Notes under the pieces: generated by a model
Databases searched by the model: none
Seen by the model: the letters and a program-made list of their open reading frames with translations, nothing else
What the model was told of the DNA's origin: nothing
NCBI RefSeq assembly: GCF_022690685.1
Contig: NZ_JALCYY010000018.1
Span: 1-64,000 of the forward strand
From: Anaeromyxobacter terrae
Lineage (GTDB): Bacteria; Myxococcota; Myxococcia; Myxococcales; Anaeromyxobacteraceae
Reading direction: 5' to 3'
Length of the DNA stretch: 64,000 nt
In this document: one piece after another, positions 11,094-19,108 of the stretch
How positions within the stretch are numbered: position 1 is the stretch's first letter
Layout of the letters: every line of letters starts with the position of its first letter
Position numbers and translations under genes: made by a program

Positions 11094-11486
11094 TCAACGC
11101 TCGCCGCCCGTGTGCCCGGCGCCAGCGTCCTCCTCCGCCCCAGCCTTCCCCTTCTCGATGAGCTCGCGGACCTTGTGGCCGCCCTTCCGGCCGATCTCCT
11201 CGTAGAACGGCGTCCCGCGCTCGGCCTTGATCGTCTCGCCCCCCTTCTTCCCGATCTCCTCGTAGAAGCGCGGGCCGCGCTCGGCCTTGACGGTGTCGCC
11301 ACCCTTCTTGCCGATCTCCTCGTAGAACTTGCGACCCCGCTCGGCCTTGACGGTCTCGCCGCCCTTCTTGCCGATCTCCTCGTAGAACTTGCGACCCCGC
11401 GTCTCGCGGACCCGCACGCCGCCCTTGCGACCGGCCTCCGAGACCGTCATCGCTCCCTTGCTGCCGCCCTTCTTCTCCTCAGCCAT
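11094..11486 (-). CDS. KGG-repeat stress-type protein, four-copy repeat
   Basis: The ATG at 11486 (MAEEKKGG) gives 130 residues. After MTVSEAGRKGG come four copies of a 20-residue unit of the form FYEEIGKKGGETVKAERG, then a KVRELIEKGK end. The protein is hydrophilic and Lys/Glu/Gly-rich, like GsiB-type stress proteins. The start overlaps the end of the RimK-type ligase gene by 8 bases, so the two are co-translated or at least co-transcribed. A start at 11513 is possible but would overlap more and add nine unconserved residues. Confidence 0.83.
   Translation of the reverse strand: MAEEKKGGSKGAMTVSEAGRKGGVRVRETRGRKFYEEIGKKGGETVKAERGRKFYEEIGKKGGDTVKAERGPRFYEEIGKKGGETIKAERGTPFYEEIGRKGGHKVRELIEKGKAGAEEDAGAGHTGGER
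11161..11400 (-). repeat. 60-bp tandem repeat within the KGG gene
   Basis: Four 60-base units begin at 11161, 11221, 11281 and 11341. The last two differ at only two positions, which indicates a recent duplication. Each unit encodes one 20-residue KGG repeat, so copy-number change stays in frame. Confidence 0.9.
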
Positions 11487-12426
11487 TTGTCGCCCCCGTC
11501 CAGTCAGGAACAATGTGGTCGCTGGCCACGCGCCGGCGCAGCGCCCGACCGAGCACGTGCTCGGCGATGGCCTCCGCCATGTCGAGGCCCGTGGCCTCGA
11601 GGATCCCCTGCCAGCTGGGGTTCCCGTTCACTTCGATGACGGTGGGCCCTTCGGGTCCCACCACGACGTCGATGCCCGCGTAGTCGAGCCCGATCGCGGA
11701 CGCCGCAGCTTCGGCCACCGCCGCGAGCCGGGACCCGAGCGGCACCGCCTCGGCCCGGCCCCCGGTGGCCACGTTCGTGCGCCAATCCCCGGGAGGCGCG
11801 TGCCGCTCGATCGCGGCGCGTGCGCGCCCCCCGACCACGAACACCCGGACGTCGCGCCCGGGATGAGGAACGTAGCTCTGGAGGTAGACCGCGCCCTCTC
11901 GCGCGAGCCGCTCGCGGACCACGGCGCGCCCGCTGGTGTCCGCGCGGAGCCGCTCGACCCCGTCCCCGAGAGAGCCCGCGATCGGCTTCACGACCGCTTC
12001 CCCGAGCGCCGCGAGCGCGCCCTCCGCGCCACGCGCGGTCTGCGCCACCGCGGCGCGGGGCGTCCGCACGCCGGCGCGCGCCAGGAGCCACGACGTGCGG
12101 AACTTGTCCTGGGCGGCGAGGAGCGGGTCGATGCGGTTCACCACCACGGCGCCGGCGTCCTCGAGCGCGCGGTAGATCTCGAACTGCACGTCGGCGTCCC
12201 CCGCGCGGCCCATTCCCCGGGCGAGCACGAACGCGTCGAAGGTCTCGCCTTCGCGACCCTCCGCGGTCACCGATACGACGCCGTCGCTGTCCACGATCGC
12301 CGAGAGCTCCGCCGGATCGATCACCGCCGCCTCGCCGTGGCGAGCGCAGGCGCTGACGAGCCGCTTGCTGTGCCAATCGTCCTCGGGCCAGGCGGTCACG
12401 ATCCCGATTCGGATGACATCGTTCAT
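11479..12426 (-). CDS. RimK-type ATP-grasp ligase
   Basis: A 315-residue ATP-grasp enzyme. An N-terminal preATP-grasp domain (about 1-100) is followed by the ATP-grasp fold, with AAQDKFRTSWLL (about 108-119), VVKPIAGSLGDGV as the lysine/glycine-rich loop, and VIEVNGNPSWQGI carrying the metal-binding Glu and Asn. Family members add amino acids to carboxyl groups: RimK adds glutamates to S6, and LysX/MptN relatives use other acceptors. The protein it modifies cannot be read from sequence. It is followed, with an 8-base overlap, by a KGG-repeat protein. Confidence 0.85.
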   Translation of the reverse strand: MNDVIRIGIVTAWPEDDWHSKRLVSACARHGEAAVIDPAELSAIVDSDGVVSVTAEGREGETFDAFVLARGMGRAGDADVQFEIYRALEDAGAVVVNRIDPLLAAQDKFRTSWLLARAGVRTPRAAVAQTARGAEGALAALGEAVVKPIAGSLGDGVERLRADTSGRAVVRERLAREGAVYLQSYVPHPGRDVRVFVVGGRARAAIERHAPPGDWRTNVATGGRAEAVPLGSRLAAVAEAAASAIGLDYAGIDVVVGPEGPTVIEVNGNPSWQGILEATGLDMAEAIAEHVLGRALRRRVASDHIVPDWTGATNG

Positions 12427-12643
12427 GCGACGCTTGCTTCCCTTCCCCTACCCCGACCGCCCGCGCAACACGGTGTCCACGCCCGGTCGGCTGGACAAGA
12501 GCGCGCCATCCCGCATCTTTTCGGTGGTGCCCGAACGAGCCGCGCTGCGCTCCCCACGCGGAGGACGCAAGCACCGGGTCGTGAGAGATCGCGCGCCGCG
12601 AGCCGGCGCGGATGGGCTCCGCGATGACGCCTAGGGAGCGGGC

Positions 12644-15439
12644 CTAGCGCGAGCCCTGCTCGGGGCGGGAGAGCGCGGCGGTGAGCGCCGCGACCACGCG
12701 CGCCGCGCGCTCGCCCTCGAGCGGCGCGCCGTCGGGCGTGCGGACGTAGAAGGCGTCGGACGCACGGTGCCCCTCCGTGGAGATCCGGGCGAGATCCACG
12801 GAGAGGTTCAGCTCGTAGAACGTGCGGGCGAGCGTGTGCAGGAGCCCCACGCGATCGGCGGTGAACACGTCCACCACCGAGTGCGTGCGGGCGCTGTCGT
12901 TGTCGATGACGATCTTGGTGGGCACGCGCGGGAGCGGCTTCTCGGGGAGCGAGGAGGCACGCAGGCGGCGCGCGAGCAGCGCGTCGAGCGACTCCTCCCC
13001 TGCGAGCACGCGCGCGAGATCGGCCCGCGCCGCCCGCCAGCGCGCCGGCTCGACCGCGCCCTCCTCAGGCCCGCGCAGCTCGAACACGTCGAGCGCCCGC
13101 CCCGCGAGCCAGCCGAGGCCGGGATCCTCCGCGGTCGAGAACACCTCGGCGGCCTGGATGTCGATGCGGTGCGCGGCGAGCACGCCCGCGACGGTCGCGA
13201 GCAGGCCCGGCCGATCCCGCGCCGCGAGCGACAGCTCGGAGTAGCCGAGCGGCGGGTGGTGCCGGAGCGCGGTCGCGACCGGCAGGTCCCGCCCGAACCG
13301 CAGGAGCCGCAGGTGGCGCGGGGCGAGCGCGGGATCGACGGTGACGAAGTAGCGCGCCGGCATCGCCTGGACGAAGCGGGCGTGCTCCGCGTCGACCGCG
13401 CCCCCGCGCGCGCGGAGCGCGGCGGCGACGCGCTCGCGGCCCGCCGCCTCCGCGGTGCCCGGCTCCGGGCGGCGCTCGCCCCTCTCGAGCACCTCGCGCG
13501 TCTTCCCGTAGAGCTCGCGGATGAGCCGCGCCTTCCAGTCGGTCCAGGTGCGCGGCCCGACCGTCGCGATGTCCGCGTAGGTGAGGAGGTACAGCTTGTC
13601 GAGCCGGTCCTTCGTCCCCACCTCCTCGGCGAACGCGTGGATGAGGTCGGGGTCCGACAGGTCGCGCCGCTGCGCGATGGCGCTCATGCGCAGGTGCTTC
13701 AGGACCAGCCACTCGATGTCGGCGGCGTCGGCCGGGTCGAGCCCCATCCGCACGCACGCCTCGGCGGCGATCTCCGCCCCGCGCGCGGAGTGATCCTTCC
13801 CCGCCCCCTTGCCGATGTCGTGGAAGAGCGTCCCGAGGTACAGCGCGAGCGGCCGCTGCACCGTCCGCGCGAGGTCGCCGAGCCCGTCCTCCGTCACGTC
13901 GCCGCAGCGCAGCGCGAGGAGGCGCCGCACCGCGAACAGCGTGTGAACGTCCACGGTGTACACGTGGTAGACGTCGATCTGGCGTCGCGCCGTCACCCGC
14001 GCGAACTCGGGCAGGACGCGGGGAAGGACGCCGATCTCGTGCATCAGCGTGAGGAAGCGCCCGCGCGTCCCCGGGCGCGTGAAGCACGCGAGCAGCTCCT
14101 GGTTCAGCTCGGGATCGCTCGCCGCCTCCGGCGCCAGCTCCTCCGCGGCCTGCGCGGCGAGGTCGCGCGCGTAGGGGTAGAGATCGAGCTGCTCGCGATC
14201 GGCGGTCGCGAAGAGGCGCACGAGCGCGGCCGGGGACCGCCGCAGGACGTCGGTGTCGACCACGGTGAGCCGCCCGCGGAAGACCTTGAACTCCCCGCCG
14301 GGCAGGAGCCGCTCGGTCGAGCGCGCCGGCCGCCCGCCCATCACCGGCACCGCCCGCTCGGCGCCGAGGGTCGCCGCGGGCGGCGGCACCATGCGCCAGC
14401 CCATCGCCGCCTGCGGCTCGAGGCAGCGGTCCACGATCGCGTCGCTGGCGACGAGGACCGTCTTCGCCGCCAGGTAGTAGTGGCGCATGAACTCCTCGAC
14501 GGCCGAGCCGTGCTCGCGGTCGAGGTAGCCCATCGCCCGCGCCACCTCGGGCTGGACGTCGAAGGTGAGCTGGTCCCACTTGCGGCCGGCGAGGTAGTGC
14601 ATCTCGTTGCGGACGCGCCAGAGGAAGTCGCGCGCGCGCCGCATCTCGCGGATCTCGCGCTCGGGGAGGAGCGCGCGGGCGAGGAGCTCGGTGATCCCGG
14701 CCACCTTGAAGCGGACGCGGGCGAGCCAGAGGGCGGACTGGAGGTCCCGGAGGCCCCCCTCCGACTCCTTCACGTTCGGCTCGAGGAGGTAGATCGAGTC
14801 GCCGAACCGCTCGCGCCGCGCGCGCATCTCGTCGAGCTTGTCGGCGAGGAACTTCTCCACCTTCTGGGCCGAGAGCCCGTGCAGCTCCTCGCGCTCGAGC
14901 TCCGCGTACAGCGCGCGATCGCCGGCGAGCCAGCGCAGGTCGAGGAGCGCGGTGCGCGCGGTGTGATCCTCGGTGGCGAGCTCGTCGCAGGCCCGGAGGT
15001 CGCGCACGCCGTAGCCGACCTCGAGCCTCAGGTCCCACAGCGAGTAGAGGAACCGCTCGCTCGCGGCCTTCACGAAGGCGTCGGGCTCGCCCGGGCCGTG
15101 CAGCACGAGGAGATCGAGGTCGCTGAACGGCGCGAGCTCGCGCCGCCCGTAACCTCCGAGCGCGACGAGCGACACGGCCGTGGGCGCCCGCTCGTCGCCG
15201 GCCGCGACGCAGGCGCGCTCCCACAGCGCCGCGACGATCCGGTCCATCGCCGCGCTCTGGAGGCGGACCACCGTGTGGCCGCTCCCCCCTGCGCGGTGCA
15301 CCTCCTCGACGAACCGGCGCTGCGCGGCGAAGTCCGCCTTGACGTCGCCGGTGAGCGGCGGCAGCTCGGCCAGCCGCGCCTCGAACTCGAAGGGCGCCGC
15401 GGCCGGCAGGGTCGGGTGGACGTCGGGCAGGCGCATCAC
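12644..15439 (-). CDS. glnD: [Protein-PII] uridylyltransferase / uridylyl-removing enzyme
   Basis: This is the bifunctional nitrogen sensor that uridylylates PII when glutamine is low and removes UMP when it is high. The nucleotidyltransferase motif GGYGRRELAPFSDLDLL (about 95-111) holds the two catalytic Asp. A GlnE-like helical domain follows, then an HD hydrolase domain (LFHDIGKG, about 540-560) and two C-terminal ACT domains (about 750-830 and 860-930) that bind glutamine. At 931 residues it has the full domain set. It is followed on the minus strand, 217 bases away, by the rimK/KGG genes, and lies 22 bases past the amidase gene. Confidence 0.93.
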   Translation of the reverse strand: MMRLPDVHPTLPAAAPFEFEARLAELPPLTGDVKADFAAQRRFVEEVHRAGGSGHTVVRLQSAAMDRIVAALWERACVAAGDERAPTAVSLVALGGYGRRELAPFSDLDLLVLHGPGEPDAFVKAASERFLYSLWDLRLEVGYGVRDLRACDELATEDHTARTALLDLRWLAGDRALYAELEREELHGLSAQKVEKFLADKLDEMRARRERFGDSIYLLEPNVKESEGGLRDLQSALWLARVRFKVAGITELLARALLPEREIREMRRARDFLWRVRNEMHYLAGRKWDQLTFDVQPEVARAMGYLDREHGSAVEEFMRHYYLAAKTVLVASDAIVDRCLEPQAAMGWRMVPPPAATLGAERAVPVMGGRPARSTERLLPGGEFKVFRGRLTVVDTDVLRRSPAALVRLFATADREQLDLYPYARDLAAQAAEELAPEAASDPELNQELLACFTRPGTRGRFLTLMHEIGVLPRVLPEFARVTARRQIDVYHVYTVDVHTLFAVRRLLALRCGDVTEDGLGDLARTVQRPLALYLGTLFHDIGKGAGKDHSARGAEIAAEACVRMGLDPADAADIEWLVLKHLRMSAIAQRRDLSDPDLIHAFAEEVGTKDRLDKLYLLTYADIATVGPRTWTDWKARLIRELYGKTREVLERGERRPEPGTAEAAGRERVAAALRARGGAVDAEHARFVQAMPARYFVTVDPALAPRHLRLLRFGRDLPVATALRHHPPLGYSELSLAARDRPGLLATVAGVLAAHRIDIQAAEVFSTAEDPGLGWLAGRALDVFELRGPEEGAVEPARWRAARADLARVLAGEESLDALLARRLRASSLPEKPLPRVPTKIVIDNDSARTHSVVDVFTADRVGLLHTLARTFYELNLSVDLARISTEGHRASDAFYVRTPDGAPLEGERAARVVAALTAALSRPEQGSR

Positions 15440-15461
15440 GCGAATATAGCTGGGCGACGGC

Positions 15462-17261
15462 TCACCGCACGGCGGCGACCCGCGCCTCGCTGCGCGCGAA
15501 CGCAGTCACGGCCCGCGTGATCCCCGCCGCGACCTCGTCCTGGTAGCGATCGGACGCGAGCCGCTGCTCCTCGACGCGGTTCGAGATGAACGCGGTCTCC
15601 ACGAGCACCGCCGGCATCCGCGCTCCGAGGAGCACGTAGAAGAGCGCGCTCTTCACGCCGAGATCGCGCACCTCGCCGACGCGCGCCCGGACGCCCGTCG
15701 TGAGCTCGCGCTGCACGAGGCCCGCGAGCCGCTCCGATGCGCCGGCGCTCGCCTTCGCGTCGAGATCCGTGAGGATTCGCCCGGCGTCCCCGGCGCCACG
15801 GTCGGACGGGTCGATGCCGTTCTCGCGCGCCGCGAGCCGGGCCGCGTAGCGGTCGTCGGCGACGTTGAGGAAGTAGGTCTCGACCCCGCTCCGGTTGCGG
15901 CGGGGGTGCGCGTTCGCGTGGATCGACACGAACAGGTCGCCCCCCGCGGTGTTCGCGATCGCGGTGCGCTCCTCGAGCGCCAGGTACCGGTCGTCCTTGC
16001 GCGTCAGCGCGACCTCGAACCCCGCGGCGCGCAGCCGGGTCGCGAGCCGCTTGGCGATGGCGAGCGTCACCTGCTTCTCGCGCACCCGGCGCGGGCCGAT
16101 GGCGCCCGGGTCGTGCCCGCCGTGACCGGCGTCGACCACGATGCGCCGGATGCGCGTGGGCAGGTCGTGCTCCGGCGCGCGCTCGACGCGCTTGAAGGAC
16201 GCGGGCACCGCCGCGGTGCGGCCGGTCGCGGCGGAGGGCGGCTCGGGTGCCGGGCGCGCCGGCTCGGCGGGCGGCGGCGCCTCGGCGACGCTCCGGCGCG
16301 CGGAGACCGTCCCGACGTCCACGATGAGCCGCGGCGGGTCGTCGAGGCCGAAGAGCTGCACGCGATCGGTGCCGGGCAGGTCGAGCACGACGCGGACCGT
16401 GTCGGCGTCGTTCTGCGCGGCGCGCACCCGGTCCACCCGCTCGCCCGCGACCGGCCGCGCCAGCGCGCGTCCTGCGAGCGAGGCGGGACGGAGATCCACT
16501 GCGAGCCGGCGCGGAAGGCCGACCGCCGGCGCGAGCTCGAGCTTCTGCCAGCCCACCCAGTGCGACAGGTAGATGGCGACGCGCGTGTAGTCGTCGGTCG
16601 ACCAGGTGCGCACGTCGGTGACCCGCGCGCGCCCCTCCCCGCCCGACTCGCCGAGCGCGAGCGCAGGGGCGGAGCCGGCGCCGGTGAGGTCCGCCAGCGC
16701 GGCGTCGAGCTCGGGATCGGGCTCGGAGTCCTGCGGCGTCTCCTCGGGCGCGGGCGAGGTGGCGCCGCCGCGACCGCGCGACGGCTTCGGCGCAGGGCGG
16801 TCGTCTCCCGCCTCCCGGCGGATCGCGGCCGCGAGCACGCCCGCCTCGCGGGAGCCGAGCTTCGCTGCCCGCCCCGCGTTCAGCAGCGCCTTCTCGCGAT
16901 CCGCCTCGTCGGCCGACCAGCGGTAGAGCGCGTACCTCGCGCGCGCCGCCTCGAGGAACGCGGGCGCCCGGTCCTTCCCCTTCGCGGCACGGACGAGCCC
17001 CGCGATGGCGTGCTCCCAGTGGTGCCGGTAGCGGCGCTTCTCGCGGTCCTGCGTGAGCGCGCGCATCGCCGCCTTCGCGCTCTCGAGCCCGCTCTGCCTC
17101 GCGCGCGGCGACTGGCGCGCCTTCGCGGGGGCGCGAGCGGCGCGTGGGCCGGGCTTGACGGATCGCGACGCCGCCGCGGGCTTGGCGCGGTGCGTCGCGG
17201 CAGAGGTCCCGAGCGGGGCCGCGAGAGCGAGGAGGAGAAGGGCAAGCGACCCGCGGCCCAT
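15462..17261 (-). CDS. N-acetylmuramoyl-L-alanine amidase (AmiC type)
   Basis: A periplasmic zinc amidase that cleaves the amide between MurNAc and the peptide stem. The ATG at 17261 gives 599 residues with a clean signal peptide (MGRGSLALLLLALAAPL). An Ala/Arg-rich helical region with a TPR-like stretch (about 60-150) comes next, then an AMIN domain for envelope targeting (about 190-310) and an Amidase_3 catalytic domain (about 370-590). Zinc ligands are visible in VVDAGHGGHDPGA, the following REKQVTL glutamate and VSIHANAHP. AmiC-type enzymes act in daughter-cell separation. The upstream in-frame ATG at 17300 would spoil the signal peptide. Confidence 0.9.
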   Translation of the reverse strand: MGRGSLALLLLALAAPLGTSAATHRAKPAAASRSVKPGPRAARAPAKARQSPRARQSGLESAKAAMRALTQDREKRRYRHHWEHAIAGLVRAAKGKDRAPAFLEAARARYALYRWSADEADREKALLNAGRAAKLGSREAGVLAAAIRREAGDDRPAPKPSRGRGGATSPAPEETPQDSEPDPELDAALADLTGAGSAPALALGESGGEGRARVTDVRTWSTDDYTRVAIYLSHWVGWQKLELAPAVGLPRRLAVDLRPASLAGRALARPVAGERVDRVRAAQNDADTVRVVLDLPGTDRVQLFGLDDPPRLIVDVGTVSARRSVAEAPPPAEPARPAPEPPSAATGRTAAVPASFKRVERAPEHDLPTRIRRIVVDAGHGGHDPGAIGPRRVREKQVTLAIAKRLATRLRAAGFEVALTRKDDRYLALEERTAIANTAGGDLFVSIHANAHPRRNRSGVETYFLNVADDRYAARLAARENGIDPSDRGAGDAGRILTDLDAKASAGASERLAGLVQRELTTGVRARVGEVRDLGVKSALFYVLLGARMPAVLVETAFISNRVEEQRLASDRYQDEVAAGITRAVTAFARSEARVAAVR

Positions 17262-17392
17262 GAGACGACCAGTCTCGGCGACGGCGATATCGAGGTCCAC
17301 TTTTCGGCCGCACGGCGCCCGCGGTGGGGCGCTGTCCCACCCCCGCGCCCCGGCGTACGATTGGCGCCCTTGTTCCTCTGCGGAGGTGTCCC

Positions 17393-18058
17393 TTGGCCAA
17401 TCCCAAGCGCGTGGGCGTCGTCCTCGCCGGCTGTGGCTTCCTCGACGGCGCCGAGATCCAGGAGGCGACGTGCACGCTGCTGTCCCTCGATCGCCGCGGC
17501 GCGGAGCTCGTGGCCGCCGCGCCCGACGTGGAGCAGCTGCACGTCATCGATCACAGGCGCCAGGCGCCGGCGCAGGGCGAGCGGCGCAACGTCCTCGCCG
17601 AGTCCGCGCGCATCGTCCGCGGGCAGATCCGCGATCTCGCGGCGCTGTCCGCGAACGATCTCGATGCGCTCGTCTTCCCCGGCGGCTTCGGCGTGGCGAA
17701 GAACCTCTGCTCGTTCGCCGTCGAGGGGCGCTCGATGCGGGTCCTGCCCGAGGTGGAGCGGCTCGTGCGCGAGATGCGAGCCGCCTCGAAGCCGATGGGC
17801 TTCATCTGCATCTCGCCCGTGATCGCGGCGCGCGTGCTCGGCGCCGAGGGCGTGCAGGTCACCATCGGGAACGACGCGGACACCGCCGCGGCGATCGCGT
17901 CGTGGGGCGCGCAGCACGTCGAGCGGCGCGTGGACGAGATCGCGGTGGACGATCGGCTGAAGGTGGTGTCGACGCCTGCCTACATGCTCGGTCCATGGAT
18001 CTCCGCGGTCGCGACGGGGATCGACAAGCTCGTCTCGGCAGTGCTGGAGATGGCCTGA
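17393..18058 (+). CDS. elbB: ElbB-type DJ-1/PfpI family glyoxalase-like protein
   Basis: A 221-residue DJ-1 superfamily protein that resembles ElbB throughout: VGVVLAGCGFLDGAEIQEA at the start, DALVFPGGFGVAKNL (about 85-99), the nucleophile-elbow Cys in GFICISPV, and a C-terminal PAYMLGP. E. coli ElbB has glyoxalase activity and 217 residues. The chosen start is TTG at 17393 because GGAGG lies 6 bases upstream and the conserved sequence begins right there. An in-frame ATG at 17324 would add 23 unconserved residues. Confidence 0.87.
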   Translation: MANPKRVGVVLAGCGFLDGAEIQEATCTLLSLDRRGAELVAAAPDVEQLHVIDHRRQAPAQGERRNVLAESARIVRGQIRDLAALSANDLDALVFPGGFGVAKNLCSFAVEGRSMRVLPEVERLVREMRAASKPMGFICISPVIAARVLGAEGVQVTIGNDADTAAAIASWGAQHVERRVDEIAVDDRLKVVSTPAYMLGPWISAVATGIDKLVSAVLEMA

Positions 18059-18102
18059 GCGCTAAGCGAATCGAGACCGCCGAATGGGGTCCCGCGCGCA
18101 AA

Positions 18103-18117
18103 TGAGACGCTTTCTCA
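18103..18117 (+). promoter_or_regulatory. Short inverted repeat in the AT-richer leader of the first cytochrome gene
   Basis: TGAGA-CGCTT-TCTCA lies 121 bases before the first cytochrome start; the arms extend to AATGAGA/TCTCAAT with one mismatch. The 18100-18180 stretch is clearly richer in A/T than its surroundings, which suits a promoter region. I do not recognise the motif as a known operator. Confidence 0.3.
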
Positions 18118-18238
18118 ATCGACCAATCTGGGCGGCGACGACCCTGCGCATTTATGTCTCGGCTTCTTGAATATCGAGTAGGCTCCGCCGTCCCTAAGCC
18201 GGGCGGGCTGGTCCGCCCCGATCTCAGGAGCACGACAA

Positions 18239-18523
18239 GTGACCAAGTTCTTCGCTGCGCTGTTCGCCGTCGTCGTCGCCACCGCCACCTTCGCCGCTGA
18301 CACGGGCCCCGAGACCATCACGCTCGAGGCCAAGAACGGCAACATCACCTTCCCGCACAAGGCGCACCAGGGGAAGCTGAAGTGCGAGACCTGCCACGCG
18401 ACCGCCGCGGGTGGCAAGATCGAGGGCTTCGGCAAGGAGAAGGCCCACGGCACCTGCGTCGAGTGCCACAAGAAGGAGGCGAAGGGCCCGACGAAGTGCG
18501 CGGAGTGCCACAAGAAGGCGTAA
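18239..18523 (+). CDS. Periplasmic triheme cytochrome c7 (PpcA-like), copy 1
   Basis: The GTG start has AGGAG 8-9 bases upstream and gives 94 residues with a signal peptide ending ATFAADTG. The mature protein has three CxxCH heme motifs (CETCH, CVECH, CAECH) and three further His (FPHKAH and EKAH) that can serve as distal ligands, which fits bis-His c7 hemes. Such proteins shuttle electrons across the periplasm to outer-membrane reductases in metal-reducing Geobacter and Anaeromyxobacter. The downstream gene at 18726 is a close paralogue. A terminator follows directly, so it forms its own transcription unit. Confidence 0.92.
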   Translation: MTKFFAALFAVVVATATFAADTGPETITLEAKNGNITFPHKAHQGKLKCETCHATAAGGKIEGFGKEKAHGTCVECHKKEAKGPTKCAECHKKA

Positions 18524-18552
18524 CGCGCTCGTCGAGTCGTTCGCAGTGACGA

Positions 18553-18581
18553 GGGGCCGGGAGACCGGCCCCTTTCATTTT
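18553..18581 (+). terminator. Intrinsic terminator after cytochrome copy 1
   Basis: A perfect 8-bp stem, GGGGCCGG-GAGA-CCGGCCCC, is followed by TTTCATTTT. It lies 30 bases past the stop codon. Confidence 0.85.
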
Positions 18582-18725
18582 GTCCAAAGCCATCCGCGCC
18601 CACTGCGGCGGCCCGCCGCGCGCCGACAAACCGCAGCGACCTCTCACCGAGCGTCGCTCTACATTGCGACGCCACGCCGCGGCGGGATCCACCCGCCGTG
18701 CATGCGAACACGTGAGGTCACGCAG

Positions 18726-19010
18726 ATGAAGATCCGGATCGTTTCGCTCGTCGCCGCCGTCCTCTTCGCGGGTGCCGCCTTCGCGGCGGACGCGCCGGCC
18801 GCGCCGGTCACGCTCCAGGCGAAGAACGGAAACGTCACCTTCAACCACAAGACGCACGCCGCCGTGAAGTGCGAGACCTGCCACGCGACTGCCGCGGGCG
18901 GCAAGATCGAGGGCTTCGGCAAGGACAAGGCCCACGCCCTCTGCGTCGAGTGCCACAAGAAGGAGGCGAAGGGCCCGGCGAAGTGCGCGGAGTGCCACAA
19001 GAAGGCGTAG
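18726..19010 (+). CDS. Periplasmic triheme cytochrome c7 (PpcA-like), copy 2
   Basis: A 94-residue protein: signal peptide MKIRIVSLVAAVLFAGAAFA, then a mature domain nearly identical to copy 1. 43 of the last 47 residues match. The same three CxxCH motifs (CETCH, CVECH, CAECH) and distal-His positions (FNHKTH, DKAH) are present. The signal peptides and the segment before the first heme differ more than the heme domain, as expected for a tandem duplication under selection. The terminators after both genes indicate separate transcripts. Confidence 0.92.
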   Translation: MKIRIVSLVAAVLFAGAAFAADAPAAPVTLQAKNGNVTFNHKTHAAVKCETCHATAAGGKIEGFGKDKAHALCVECHKKEAKGPAKCAECHKKA

Positions 19011-19056
19011 GGCGCGCCGCAGCGCTCCTGGGATAGAAGTCAGGCTTAAGGGACGG

Positions 19057-19088
19057 AGGGGCCGCGAGTGCGGCCCCTCTTTTTTTTC
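19057..19088 (+). terminator. Intrinsic terminator after cytochrome copy 2
   Basis: A perfect 9-bp stem, AGGGGCCGC-GAGT-GCGGCCCCT, is followed by CTTTTTTTT. It separates the cytochrome from the convergent mutS gene and has a U-tract only in the plus direction. Confidence 0.92.
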
Positions 19089-19108
19089 CGGCGGTCTCTC
19101 GACCGTTG

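Noticed and set aside
11161-11400. Regular 60-bp repeats as a CRISPR array.
   Set aside because: There are no unique spacers; the units are in-frame coding repeats of a KGG protein.
18120-18160. A sigma54-type GG-N10-GC pair upstream of the first cytochrome.
   Set aside because: The match to the full -24/-12 consensus is poor and such GC pairs arise easily in this composition.
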